Source: an uncultured Lacinutrix sp.
GTDB lineage: Bacteria; Bacteroidota; Bacteroidia; Flavobacteriales; Flavobacteriaceae
Assembly (NCBI GenBank): GCA_937129145.1
Contig: CAKZMU010000014.1
Location: forward strand, 1 to 64,000
DNA length: 64,000 bases
Direction of reading: 5' to 3'
Positions 7,836 to 15,010 of this stretch are shown here, piece by piece (position 1 is the first letter of the stretch; each line of letters starts with the position of its first letter). The position numbers and the translations under genes were made by a program. The notes beneath the pieces are model-generated. The model did not search any database. It was not told the origin of the DNA and was given only the letters and a program-made list of their open reading frames with translations.

Positions 7836-8399
7836 ATGAAAACAATCAACTTAAACAACCTAAAATTAGAATTATCCTTAAAAGCTAAAAACGGAATTGA
7901 CTTTATTTTTTCAGCCGGAATTATCTGGATAGCAATTACAATAATTTGGATGCTATCTTATACATCCTATAATAAAAGTATTTTCACCTTTATGATTGGC
8001 GGAATCTTATTGCCTTTAGCATTTTTATTATCAAAAATTTTAAAAACACAATGGAAAGTAAAACACAACCCGTTGCAACCACTTGGTTTATGGTTAAACT
8101 TTGCGCAATTATTTTACTTCCCTTTTCTAATCTTTATTCTTATTGCAAATCCAGATTATTTTGTAATGACTTATGCCATAATCACTGGAGCTCACCTTTT
8201 TCCTTATGCTTGGTTTTATAATCAAAAAAGCTATGCGGTTTTTGCTGGCCTTATATCAGTTGGTTCAATGCTAATCAGCATCAATATAGATAAAGAAAAC
8301 ATGTTTTATGTTCCTCTTTATACAAGTATCTGTCTCATCTTATTAGGTGTATGTTTATTCATATTCTATAAAAGAAAGTCAAAGTTGTCATTAAAATAA
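7836..8399 (+). CDS. DUF7010-like integral membrane protein
   Basis: A 187-aa polytopic protein with about six hydrophobic segments (near 20-42, 47-68, 86-103, 107-125, 130-147 and 155-175) and a basic tail KRKSKLSLK. The N-terminal helix before the first membrane segment and the central HNPLQPLGLWLNF motif resemble DUF7010 proteins, whose function is unknown to me. It starts 11 bp after the desulfurase stop, so it is probably the last gene of the operon. A transport or anchoring role for the sulfur or methylated product is possible, but nothing in the sequence shows it. Confidence 0.65.
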   Translation: MKTINLNNLKLELSLKAKNGIDFIFSAGIIWIAITIIWMLSYTSYNKSIFTFMIGGILLPLAFLLSKILKTQWKVKHNPLQPLGLWLNFAQLFYFPFLIFILIANPDYFVMTYAIITGAHLFPYAWFYNQKSYAVFAGLISVGSMLISINIDKENMFYVPLYTSICLILLGVCLFIFYKRKSKLSLK

Positions 8400-8449
8400 A
8401 GACGCTATAAAAGACTAAAAAATTCAAATAACATAAAAAATATTTTCAG

Positions 8450-8485
8450 CATACAAAAGTATGACTGACAAGGCATTCTTATGCC
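8450..8485. other. Two small adjacent hairpins upstream of the LRR gene
   Basis: CATAC-aaaa-GTATG (8450-8463) and GGCAT-tctt-ATGCC (8472-8485) are perfect 5-bp stems with four-base loops, 9 bp apart. No T-run follows, so they are not clear terminators. They lie in the 114-bp gap before the secreted LRR protein and may belong to its leader. Confidence 0.3.
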
Positions 8486-8513
8486 AAAATCAAAAACTTA
8501 AAAACCATTTATC

Positions 8514-10316
8514 ATGAAAACTAAATTACTTTTTTTTACTGCATTTATTGTAATGCTACAAACAACAATAGCGCAAACAATTGCTATTCCAGACCCTAAT
8601 TTTGAACAAGCCTTAATAGATTTAGGTATTGATACAAATGGACTAAATGGAAACATTTTACAGTCTCAAGCCGTTGCTGTAAATGGACTAAATGTTAATG
8701 GGAAAAACATTAGCAGTCTGCAAGGTATAGAGGGTTTTGTAAACATAACCTCTCTACTTTGTAGTAATAATGAATTAACCAGTTTAGATGTTAGTAATAA
8801 TATCAGTTTAACGAATTTACAATGTGGAAATAATCAACTAACATCCCTTATTTTGGGGTCTAATCTTTCTGGTTTAGAAACATTAATTTGTAACTCTAAT
8901 CAATTAACGAGTTTTAATGTTAGTAATTCTCCAGCGTTAAAGTATTTATATTGCTTTAATAACCAACTCTCAAATTTAAATGTTACTAATAATACACTTT
9001 TGAAATATTTAATTTGTGATGGAAACGATCTAACAACACTAAACTTAGCAAACAACACGAATTTAGAAATATTGGACTGTTTTAGCAATCAATTAGTAAA
9101 TTTAGATTTAAGTAATAATACACTTTTAGAAGACATAGATTGTAATAATAATCAAATTACAAATTTAATAGTAAACAATAATCCTGCTTTAACTGAATTA
9201 GTTTGTCATACCAATCAAATTACAAATATAGATGTAAGTAATAGCCCAAATTTAACTCACTTTAGAGTTAATAATAATCAATTGACTAACTTAAATGTTA
9301 AGAATGGAAACAATACAAATATTAGCGTATTTAATGCAGAAAATAACCCGAATCTTACCTGCGTTCAAGTAGATAATGCAACCTATAGTAATGCAACCTG
9401 GTCAGATTATATAGATTCGCAAACTAGTTTTAATCAATCTTGTCCTACAATTACAATTCCAGATGCAAATTTTGAACAAGCCTTAATAGATTTAGGTTAT
9501 GACACCAATGGACTTACAGGTGATATTCTGCAAGGTGAAGCAGAACTAGTTACAGCATTAGATGTTAGTAACCAAAACATCAACTCATTACAAGGTATTG
9601 AAGGTTTTGTAAACTTACTTCATTTATTGTGTTACGATAATTCATTGTCAAATTTAGATGTTAGCCATAATACAGCATTAGTATCATTAGATTGCTCAAA
9701 CAACCAAATAAGCAATTTGGTTATTAATAATAATCCAGCATTAATCGGATTAAATTGTAGAGGGAATAATTTGTCAAGTTTAAACTTAGAAAACAGTGTG
9801 CTATTAGAAAACTTAAATTGTTTTAATAATAGTATAACTCATTTAGATTTAACCAACAGTTCCGTCTTAGATTTTTTATTGGTAGACAACAATCAATTAA
9901 CAAGCCTGAATGTAAAAAACGGAAATAATACTAACGTAAATTTCTTTAGTGCAATAGGAAATCCTAATCTTACGTGTATAGAAGTAGATGATGCAACATA
10001 CAGCACTACAAATTGGACAAGTATAGATGCACAAACTTCTTTTAGCGAAGATTGTGCAGGAGCATTAAGTGTAGAAGAAGACATTTTATTAGGCACAGTG
10101 AGTTTATATCCAAATCCATCTTCAAATGTGTTTCAAATAAATGGGCTTCAAGAAGATTCACAAATAAAAGTCTATGATATTAATGGTAGAGTCATTTTAA
10201 CTACAGTAGTTGTAAACAATCAACCAATAAATGTTAGCAATCTACAAAAAGGGCTGTATTTAGTCAATGTTTCAAATACTAAAGGTCAAACCACAAAAAA
10301 GTTAATTATAAACTAA
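8514..10316 (+). CDS. Secreted leucine-rich-repeat protein with T9SS sorting domain
   Basis: A 600-aa extracellular or cell-surface protein. A signal peptide (about 1-20, TIA|Q) is followed by two large homologous units, starting near residues 23 and 313. Each opens with IPDxNFEQALIDLGxDTNG and a GIEGFVN segment. Short LRR-like repeats follow, built on the pattern NNQLTSLDVSNN with a conserved Cys strand (LxCxxN), and each unit closes with NPNLTCVQVD or NPNLTCIEVD. The C-terminus (about 520-600), with LYPNPSSNVFQI and KGLYLVNVSNTKGQTTKKLI, is a type A T9SS sorting domain. It is followed by two lipoprotein paralogues carrying the same opening and closing motifs, so the three form a local gene family. 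A binding or adhesion role is likely; the ligand is unknown. Confidence 0.9.
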   Translation: MKTKLLFFTAFIVMLQTTIAQTIAIPDPNFEQALIDLGIDTNGLNGNILQSQAVAVNGLNVNGKNISSLQGIEGFVNITSLLCSNNELTSLDVSNNISLTNLQCGNNQLTSLILGSNLSGLETLICNSNQLTSFNVSNSPALKYLYCFNNQLSNLNVTNNTLLKYLICDGNDLTTLNLANNTNLEILDCFSNQLVNLDLSNNTLLEDIDCNNNQITNLIVNNNPALTELVCHTNQITNIDVSNSPNLTHFRVNNNQLTNLNVKNGNNTNISVFNAENNPNLTCVQVDNATYSNATWSDYIDSQTSFNQSCPTITIPDANFEQALIDLGYDTNGLTGDILQGEAELVTALDVSNQNINSLQGIEGFVNLLHLLCYDNSLSNLDVSHNTALVSLDCSNNQISNLVINNNPALIGLNCRGNNLSSLNLENSVLLENLNCFNNSITHLDLTNSSVLDFLLVDNNQLTSLNVKNGNNTNVNFFSAIGNPNLTCIEVDDATYSTTNWTSIDAQTSFSEDCAGALSVEEDILLGTVSLYPNPSSNVFQINGLQEDSQIKVYDINGRVILTTVVVNNQPINVSNLQKGLYLVNVSNTKGQTTKKLIIN

Positions 10317-10358
10317 CACTTTGTATTTATTAAATACATGAACTGATTAGTAGCGATG

Positions 10359-10384
10359 AAAACCATCATCTCGATGGTGGTTTT
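10359..10384 (+). terminator. Hairpin between LRR genes, probable terminator
   Basis: AAAACCATCAT, loop CTCG, then ATGGTGGTTTT, with one wobble pair and a following T-rich stretch. It lies 28 bp before the next start codon. A similar hairpin precedes the third LRR gene, and both lie inside short ATG-initiated frames (see findings), so a leader role is also possible. Confidence 0.6.
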
Positions 10385-10411
10385 CTTTAACAAACTATAA
10401 AAACAAACACG

Positions 10412-11053
10412 ATGAAAAAAATAATAAAAAAACAAAAACACAGATTAGAAAAAGCACAGTTTTATTTAATCTATGCAATGGCTATTGCCTATATGGTTTT
10501 AGCATTTGCATCACTAACATCTTGTAGTAGTGATGATACTGATGATGGCAATGCAATTACTAACACAGTCAATATACTAGATTTAAACTTTGAACAATCC
10601 TTAATCGATTTAGGTATTGATACTAACGGACTAAATGGAAACATTCTTAAAGTAGATGCTGAAGCGGTAACAAATTTAGAATTAAATGAGAAAAACATTA
10701 TTAGCCTTCAAGGTATTGAAGCATTTACAAATTTAGAGTCTTTGTTTTGTGTATCCAATCACCTTACAAGTATAGATGTGAGTAATAATCTAAATTTAGA
10801 AACCTTATACTGCTTTAATAATGAAATAAAACATTTAGATGTAAGCAATAATTCAAACTTAAAGGTATTATCATGTGGTTCTAATAAGTTGGAATTCTTA
10901 AATGTTAAAAATGGAAACAATATAAATATGGAATATTTTAATACAGTTTATAATCCATACTTAAATTGTATTGAAGTAGATGACTATGCTTACAGTAATA
11001 ATAATTGGATTCATATAGATGCACAAACTAGTTTTAGTGAAGATTGTAATTAA
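10412..11053 (+). CDS. LRR lipoprotein, probably surface-exposed (copy 1)
   Basis: A 213-aa paralogue of one unit of the preceding secreted LRR protein. The unusually long basic N-region (KKIIKKQKHRLEK) leads into a hydrophobic helix and the lipobox LTSC (Cys38). SSDDTDD after the Cys resembles the acidic lipoprotein export signal described in Flavobacterium and Capnocytophaga, so the protein is probably flipped to the cell surface. It then shows NFEQSLIDLGIDTNG, GIEAFTNLESL, three or four short repeats, and the closing CIEVDDYAYS...AQTSFSEDC. It has no T9SS domain; lipidation replaces it as the anchor. Function beyond surface binding is unknown. Confidence 0.85.
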   Translation: MKKIIKKQKHRLEKAQFYLIYAMAIAYMVLAFASLTSCSSDDTDDGNAITNTVNILDLNFEQSLIDLGIDTNGLNGNILKVDAEAVTNLELNEKNIISLQGIEAFTNLESLFCVSNHLTSIDVSNNLNLETLYCFNNEIKHLDVSNNSNLKVLSCGSNKLEFLNVKNGNNINMEYFNTVYNPYLNCIEVDDYAYSNNNWIHIDAQTSFSEDCN

Positions 11054-11059
11054 TAGTTG

Positions 11060-11094
11060 AAATCACTTTTTATAGCATATAAGTAGTGATTTTT
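11060..11094 (+). terminator. Probable terminator after LRR lipoprotein 1
   Basis: AAATCACT and AGTGATTT form an 8-bp stem around a 17-base loop, followed by a T-run. It starts 7 bp after the gene's stop codon. Confidence 0.5.
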
Positions 11095-11114
11095 ATAAAC
11101 ACAAAACAAATTAT

Positions 11115-11142
11115 GAAAGCCATCATGAGAATGGTGGTTTTC
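11115..11142 (+). other. Hairpin in the leader of LRR lipoprotein 2
   Basis: GAAAGCCATCAT, loop GAGA, then ATGGTGGTTTTC, with two wobble pairs. It is nearly the same hairpin as at 10359-10384 and sits at the same place, 21 bp before the next ATG. The preceding gene already has a terminator at 11060, so this one may be part of the repeated cassette or a leader element. Confidence 0.5.
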
Positions 11143-11162
11143 TTAAACAAAATACCAAAACA

Positions 11163-11747
11163 ATGAAAAATTCAAGACACATAATTTTAAGATTATTATT
11201 AATACTAGCACTATTTATCTCATGTAGTAGTGATGATGACAACCCAGAAAGTAACACCGTCACTATTCCAGATACAAATTTTGAGCAAGCCTTAATAGAT
11301 TTAGGCTACGACACTAATGGATTAAATGGAAACATTTTAAAAGTAGATGCAGAGGCAGTGACTAATTTAAACGTAATAAGTAAAGATATTCATAGTTTAC
11401 AAGGTATAGAGGCTTTTGTCAATCTTGAAATTCTTCAATGTGTAGGAAATGAGTTAATAACTTTAGATGTAAGTAATAACATAAAGTTAGAATACTTAAC
11501 TTGCTTTAACAATCATCTAACAACTTTAGATGTAAGTGCTAATACAATTTTATTCCATTTATCATGTGCTAATAACGAACTCGAAAGTTTAAATATAAAA
11601 AACGGCAATAATAATGCTGATAATAATTTTTTTAATGCAACAGGCAATCCTAATTTAACCTGTATAGAAGTTGATGATGTAGCCTATAGTACTAATAACT
11701 GGATGCATATAGATAACGTTGCAAGCTTTAGTGAAGCGTGTGATTAA
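11163..11747 (+). CDS. LRR lipoprotein, probably surface-exposed (copy 2)
   Basis: A 194-aa close paralogue of the preceding gene. The signal peptide ends with lipobox FISC (Cys21), and SSDDDNPE follows as an acidic surface-export signal. The body has NFEQALIDLGYDTNG, KVDAEAVTNLNV, GIEAFVNLEIL, short NN(x)L(x)xLDVS repeats and the closing NPNLTCIEVDDVAYS. The N-terminal region is shorter than in copy 1, but the LRR unit aligns throughout. The start ATG overlaps the stop of a 17-codon frame (11113-11166) in the ATGA manner. It probably arose by tandem duplication. Confidence 0.85.
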   Translation: MKNSRHIILRLLLILALFISCSSDDDNPESNTVTIPDTNFEQALIDLGYDTNGLNGNILKVDAEAVTNLNVISKDIHSLQGIEAFVNLEILQCVGNELITLDVSNNIKLEYLTCFNNHLTTLDVSANTILFHLSCANNELESLNIKNGNNNADNNFFNATGNPNLTCIEVDDVAYSTNNWMHIDNVASFSEACD

Positions 11748-11786
11748 TAGTTATTATTAATTTTTATAACAAACAACGATTTAAAA

Positions 11787-12293
11787 ATGATAGAAACAAA
11801 CCGATTAATATTAAGACCTTTAACTTACGAACAGTTAATAAAGTATGTTAAATGCGATAACTCATTGGAAAGAGAATTGAGCCTGAATGAAAGTTCTAGA
11901 ACCATTTCAAAAGAATTAAAAGAAGCGTTTGAACAAACAATTCTTCCAAATGTAGCAGATAACAGTAAGAACTACTTATATTCAACGCTTTGGACTGCAA
12001 TTTCAAAAATTGACAATCAAATGGTTGGCGATTTATGTATCGTTGGTGAGCCAAATGCTATAGGTGAAATAGAAATTGGATATGGGACTTATGACGAATT
12101 TCAAGGGAAAGGATATATGACAGAAATTGTAAGCGGAATGATTGAATGGGCAAAAAATCAGCCTGAAGTAAAGGTCATTATTGCTTCGACAAATAAAACC
12201 AATACGGCATCTTTCAAAGTTCTAGAAAAAAACAACTTTATTAAAATTGGTAGTACCGATGTGTTATTTAATTGGAAATTAGAAATATATTGA
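11787..12293 (+). CDS. GNAT-family N-acetyltransferase (RimJ/RimL type)
   Basis: A 168-aa cytoplasmic acetyltransferase. The N-terminus IETNRLILRPLT is characteristic of the RimJ/RimL subgroup. The acetyl-CoA site is IGYGTYDEFQGKGYMTEIV (about 92-110), with the Q/RxxGxG/A-type loop FQGKGY, and NTASFKVLEKNNF (about 139-151) is the conserved C-terminal motif. The substrate cannot be deduced; related proteins modify ribosomal protein N-termini, amino acids or small amines. It stands alone between the LRR family and a convergent lipoprotein gene, sharing a terminator with the latter. Confidence 0.85.
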   Translation: MIETNRLILRPLTYEQLIKYVKCDNSLERELSLNESSRTISKELKEAFEQTILPNVADNSKNYLYSTLWTAISKIDNQMVGDLCIVGEPNAIGEIEIGYGTYDEFQGKGYMTEIVSGMIEWAKNQPEVKVIIASTNKTNTASFKVLEKNNFIKIGSTDVLFNWKLEIY

Positions 12294-12311
12294 TTGAAAA
12301 CTAAAGACAAA

Positions 12312-12338
12312 AAAAGCTCTAGAATTTCTAGAGCTTTT
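12312..12338. terminator. Bidirectional terminator between convergent genes
   Basis: AAAAGCTCTAGA, loop ATT, TCTAGAGCTTTT: a perfect 12-bp stem with A and T tracts on both sides. It lies between the GNAT gene (+) and the coiled-coil lipoprotein gene (-). Confidence 0.85.
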
Positions 12339-12360
12339 AAAATTTGAACTTAAATAAGTT

Positions 12361-12762
12361 CTAGTTTTTAATCATATCAGCTGCTTTATTAGCATCCTTT
12401 TTAGCATCTTCTACAGCGTCTTTTGCTTTTTCAACAGATTCCTTAGACAATGCTTTTAAATCTTCAAGTGCTTTTTTAGCTTCTTCAACCTTTTTATCAG
12501 CTGCTACTTTAGCATCACCAACTGCATTTTTTGCATCTTCTTTTGCTTCCATTAATGCCTTTTCTGCGTTAGCAACAAGCTCGTTACCAGCTTCCTTAGC
12601 TTTAGTTACAGCTTCTTCAGTTTCTTTAACAACTTCTTTAGTGTTTTCAACAACTTCAGTCATTGTTTCTTCAACTTCTTCAGAAGCTTTTTTGTCTTTA
12701 CAAGACGTGAAAGAAATGCTCAATGCTAAAAGAAGTGCAGAACTTAAAATCAATTTTTTCAT
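12361..12762 (-). CDS. Ala/Lys/Glu-rich coiled-coil lipoprotein
   Basis: A 133-aa lipoprotein with lipobox FTSC (Cys21). The mature part is almost entirely Ala, Lys, Glu, Asp and Val in a repeated pattern (EEAVTKAKEAGNE, EDAKNAVGDAKVAA, EDAKKDANKAAD) and should form one long amphipathic helix or coiled coil. It resembles YtxH-like or LEA/apolipoprotein-like stress proteins in composition, but similarity of this kind is weak evidence. It probably lies on the periplasmic side of a membrane. It has its own promoter-like element (TACATTTG, 12795-12802 on the minus strand) and a strong terminator, so it is likely monocistronic. No function is assigned. Confidence 0.75.
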   Translation of the reverse strand: MKKLILSSALLLALSISFTSCKDKKASEEVEETMTEVVENTKEVVKETEEAVTKAKEAGNELVANAEKALMEAKEDAKNAVGDAKVAADKKVEEAKKALEDLKALSKESVEKAKDAVEDAKKDANKAADMIKN

Positions 12763-12794
12763 TTTAGTAAATTTTTAGTGTTTAAATTAGTTTT

Positions 12795-12802
12795 CAAATG
12801 TA
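12795..12802 (-). promoter_or_regulatory. Putative -7 element of the coiled-coil lipoprotein gene
   Basis: TACATTTG on the minus strand fits TAnnTTTG and lies 33 bp before the start codon. No TTG is present at the ideal distance upstream. Confidence 0.4.
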
Positions 12803-12912
12803 TAATTATTTAGCCAATAGAATCGTCTATTGTAAATAACTATTACTATTTACGTTAATAAGACGATTTTGGATTTTTACAAAATAAAAAATCTGACAAT
12901 GTAGTAAGATTC

Positions 12913-13191
12913 TCATTTATTTTTAATCTGATTGATTTTAGTATTCATTCCTTCAAGCCACTCAAAATGCTCTTTAATTTTTAAGCGTCTTTGTTCAACG
13001 GTTTGGAATTTTTGTTCTCTTAATTTTTGTAATTTGAGCCTTTCAGTCTCTCTATTTGCTTGTATTTGAAGTTGTTCTTTTTCTCGTTTTTTTTCTCGAC
13101 GAGCTTGAATTATTTCTGGCATCCATGAGTATAAGTACATGACACCAAAGAAAAGTGCCATCGCAAGAATCATTTTTATACCATCAGCCAT
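12913..13191 (-). CDS. Small membrane-anchored coiled-coil protein
   Basis: A 92-aa protein with one N-terminal membrane helix (about 5-27, MILAMALFFGVMYLYSW) and a cytoplasmic, strongly charged helix (about 30-90) rich in Arg, Lys, Glu and Gln. There is no cleavage site or lipobox. The topology suggests a membrane-anchored scaffold, but I recognise no family. It lies between a lipoprotein gene and the M14 pair, separated from each by terminator or spacer sequence. A 150-bp gap (12763-12912) to its left holds only the lipoprotein's upstream region. Confidence 0.65.
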   Translation of the reverse strand: MADGIKMILAMALFFGVMYLYSWMPEIIQARREKKREKEQLQIQANRETERLKLQKLREQKFQTVEQRRLKIKEHFEWLEGMNTKINQIKNK

Positions 13192-13205
13192 AATCTAAAT
13201 ATATG

Positions 13206-13241
13206 AAAAAAGCTCTAAACTATTCATTTAGAGCCTTTTTT
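13206..13241 (-). terminator. Terminator of the M14 peptidase operon
   Basis: AAAAAAGCTCTAAA and TTTAGAGCCTTTTTT pair around a short loop, with a single unpaired base. It lies 27 bp after the stop of the M14 peptidase gene when read on the minus strand and ends in a T-run. Confidence 0.8.
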
Positions 13242-13267
13242 ATTTTTAGAAACGAAGTGTTTTTATC

Positions 13268-15004
13268 CTATTTATTTGATACAACGCCTCCTTTTTCACT
13301 ATCCACAGTAATGGTATAGTTTGAGTTTCCTTTAATTATCCAACGGACTTTTACAACGCTATTTCCTGGGATATTTGCTACCCTTAATGTTTCAGGATTT
13401 ACTTTTTGTTCTTCGGTAAACCCAAAATCTTCATTGGTTACTATCATACCTGCAACCACATTTGCTCCTTTAATAGAAATGTAATCAGGTCTTGTAATAT
13501 TATATTTTAAATCCTGACTTGCATGTGTTGGCATGAGTCTTTCGTTTTTAATATAAGCAGTAACTTCGGTTAATCCACCTCCTAATTTTTTCTCTTTCAC
13601 AGAATCAACACTTAAAAGTGGCATGTGGAATGCATGGTAAAAGGTAAACGCCATATTACGGTGTAATTCTTCTTCTAGCATAAAACCAGGTGTTGCTCGA
13701 CCAATATTTTTTCTAAAACCACCTATTTCAATTTCTCCATAAGTTGGATGATTATATGGTTTCCATGCAGTAAAGGCATCTCCCATGAGTAAATCTTTTT
13801 CAAAATTATACATTTGGTTTGGGTCTCTGTCTTTGGTTTTGTAATAAGCAAAAGAGCTGAAAATTTCGTTGGTAAAGGTATAGATACCTCGTCCGCCGTA
13901 AAACCAATCCAATTCACCGCCAAACACCGAATATAAATCTTTATACACGACCATATAACGGTACCCAGGCATCATTTTTTCGCCTTTTTTACCAATAGCA
14001 TCATAAATGGCAATGTCTGCTCTATTGTAGGTAGATAAATCTTCTTCGGCACCAGGGCCTCTTAAAATCATACCGCCTGAGTTATGAAAACTTTGTGCTC
14101 CTGCTATGTTTGGGTGTTTCAAAACAAAATCGGCAACTGCTCTCGTTTCTGGAGCAGAAAAAGGATATTTGTAAGCACCACCTTGAATATAATCTGGTTG
14201 CCATTTCCAAGCCCAATCCCTATTTGGGTCGTAATACCCAGGACGGTCTTCGTTAACACGACCATCTCCATCATTATCGATGCCTTCTGAGCCTAAAAAC
14301 TCATAACGTTGCGCTGTGACTACATCATCAGGACCAACTTGAATCATCATTCGTGGGTCTTTTGGGTCCACAATCATATTTCCGTTAGGGTTTTTACGAC
14401 GCATTCTTGTAACCGAACCATCGCCATCTAAATCTTCAAACCCATCTTCATCAAATAGGCCATCCCTATCATCATCCATTTTAATCATACCTGCCCTTGG
14501 GCTACTTCCTGTGTTGGCTTCTTTCATATAATTGTTTCTTGCATCAGGATTGATGGTCGGTACAATATAAAATACACGGTCGTTAAGCATGTTTGTGATA
14601 TAATCAACATCGCCAAAATTCTCGGTCAAATACCACGCAGTATAGGTGCTAATTTCGGCACCTTGAATTTCGTTTGAATGGATATTTCCATCGATGTAAA
14701 AACCTGGTTTTCTGTCGGCATCACCAACCTTGTAATTGGTAATAGCCATCATCCAGATGTCTCTTCCCTCGGTAGATTTTCCAATGGATTCCCTTTTTAC
14801 TAGATTTGGATGCGCGTCTGCTATTTTTTTGCTTATGGCTGCTAATCCTTCAGATGTGTAATATTTGTTAAATGAAATTTGAACTTTTGGATTATGTGGT
14901 GAGCCTGCTGCTCTATAAATGTCTTCTGTTTTTTGTGCTAGTACTGCTAATGGAAACATCATTGAAAGCAATACTACTTGTAATATATATTTATGTGATT
15001 TCAT
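13268..15004 (-). CDS. M14-family zinc metallocarboxypeptidase, exported
   Basis: A 578-aa secreted peptidase with a signal peptide (about 1-23, VLAQ). The M14 active site is intact: zinc ligands His109 and Glu112 in GNIHSNE, third ligand His307 in AQSFHNSGG, substrate-binding Arg in PDARNN and Asn261-Arg262 in NRDW, and catalytic Glu380 in FTNEIF. Two Asp-rich loops, DDDRDGLFDEDG (177-188, continuing to about 200) and GIDNDGDGRVNED (241-253), look like calcium-binding EF-hand-type insertions. The C-terminal 130 residues form a beta domain. It probably trims peptides in the periplasm or outside the cell. The start codon lies 6 bp after the stop of an upstream paralogue that has lost these residues, so both are cotranscribed. 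Confidence 0.9.
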   Translation of the reverse strand: MKSHKYILQVVLLSMMFPLAVLAQKTEDIYRAAGSPHNPKVQISFNKYYTSEGLAAISKKIADAHPNLVKRESIGKSTEGRDIWMMAITNYKVGDADRKPGFYIDGNIHSNEIQGAEISTYTAWYLTENFGDVDYITNMLNDRVFYIVPTINPDARNNYMKEANTGSSPRAGMIKMDDDRDGLFDEDGFEDLDGDGSVTRMRRKNPNGNMIVDPKDPRMMIQVGPDDVVTAQRYEFLGSEGIDNDGDGRVNEDRPGYYDPNRDWAWKWQPDYIQGGAYKYPFSAPETRAVADFVLKHPNIAGAQSFHNSGGMILRGPGAEEDLSTYNRADIAIYDAIGKKGEKMMPGYRYMVVYKDLYSVFGGELDWFYGGRGIYTFTNEIFSSFAYYKTKDRDPNQMYNFEKDLLMGDAFTAWKPYNHPTYGEIEIGGFRKNIGRATPGFMLEEELHRNMAFTFYHAFHMPLLSVDSVKEKKLGGGLTEVTAYIKNERLMPTHASQDLKYNITRPDYISIKGANVVAGMIVTNEDFGFTEEQKVNPETLRVANIPGNSVVKVRWIIKGNSNYTITVDSEKGGVVSNK

Positions 15005-15010
15005 GATATT

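Noticed and set aside
8514-11747. Repetitive sequence suggestive of a CRISPR array
   Set aside because: The repeats are in-frame LRR coding units of variable sequence, not identical direct repeats with spacers.
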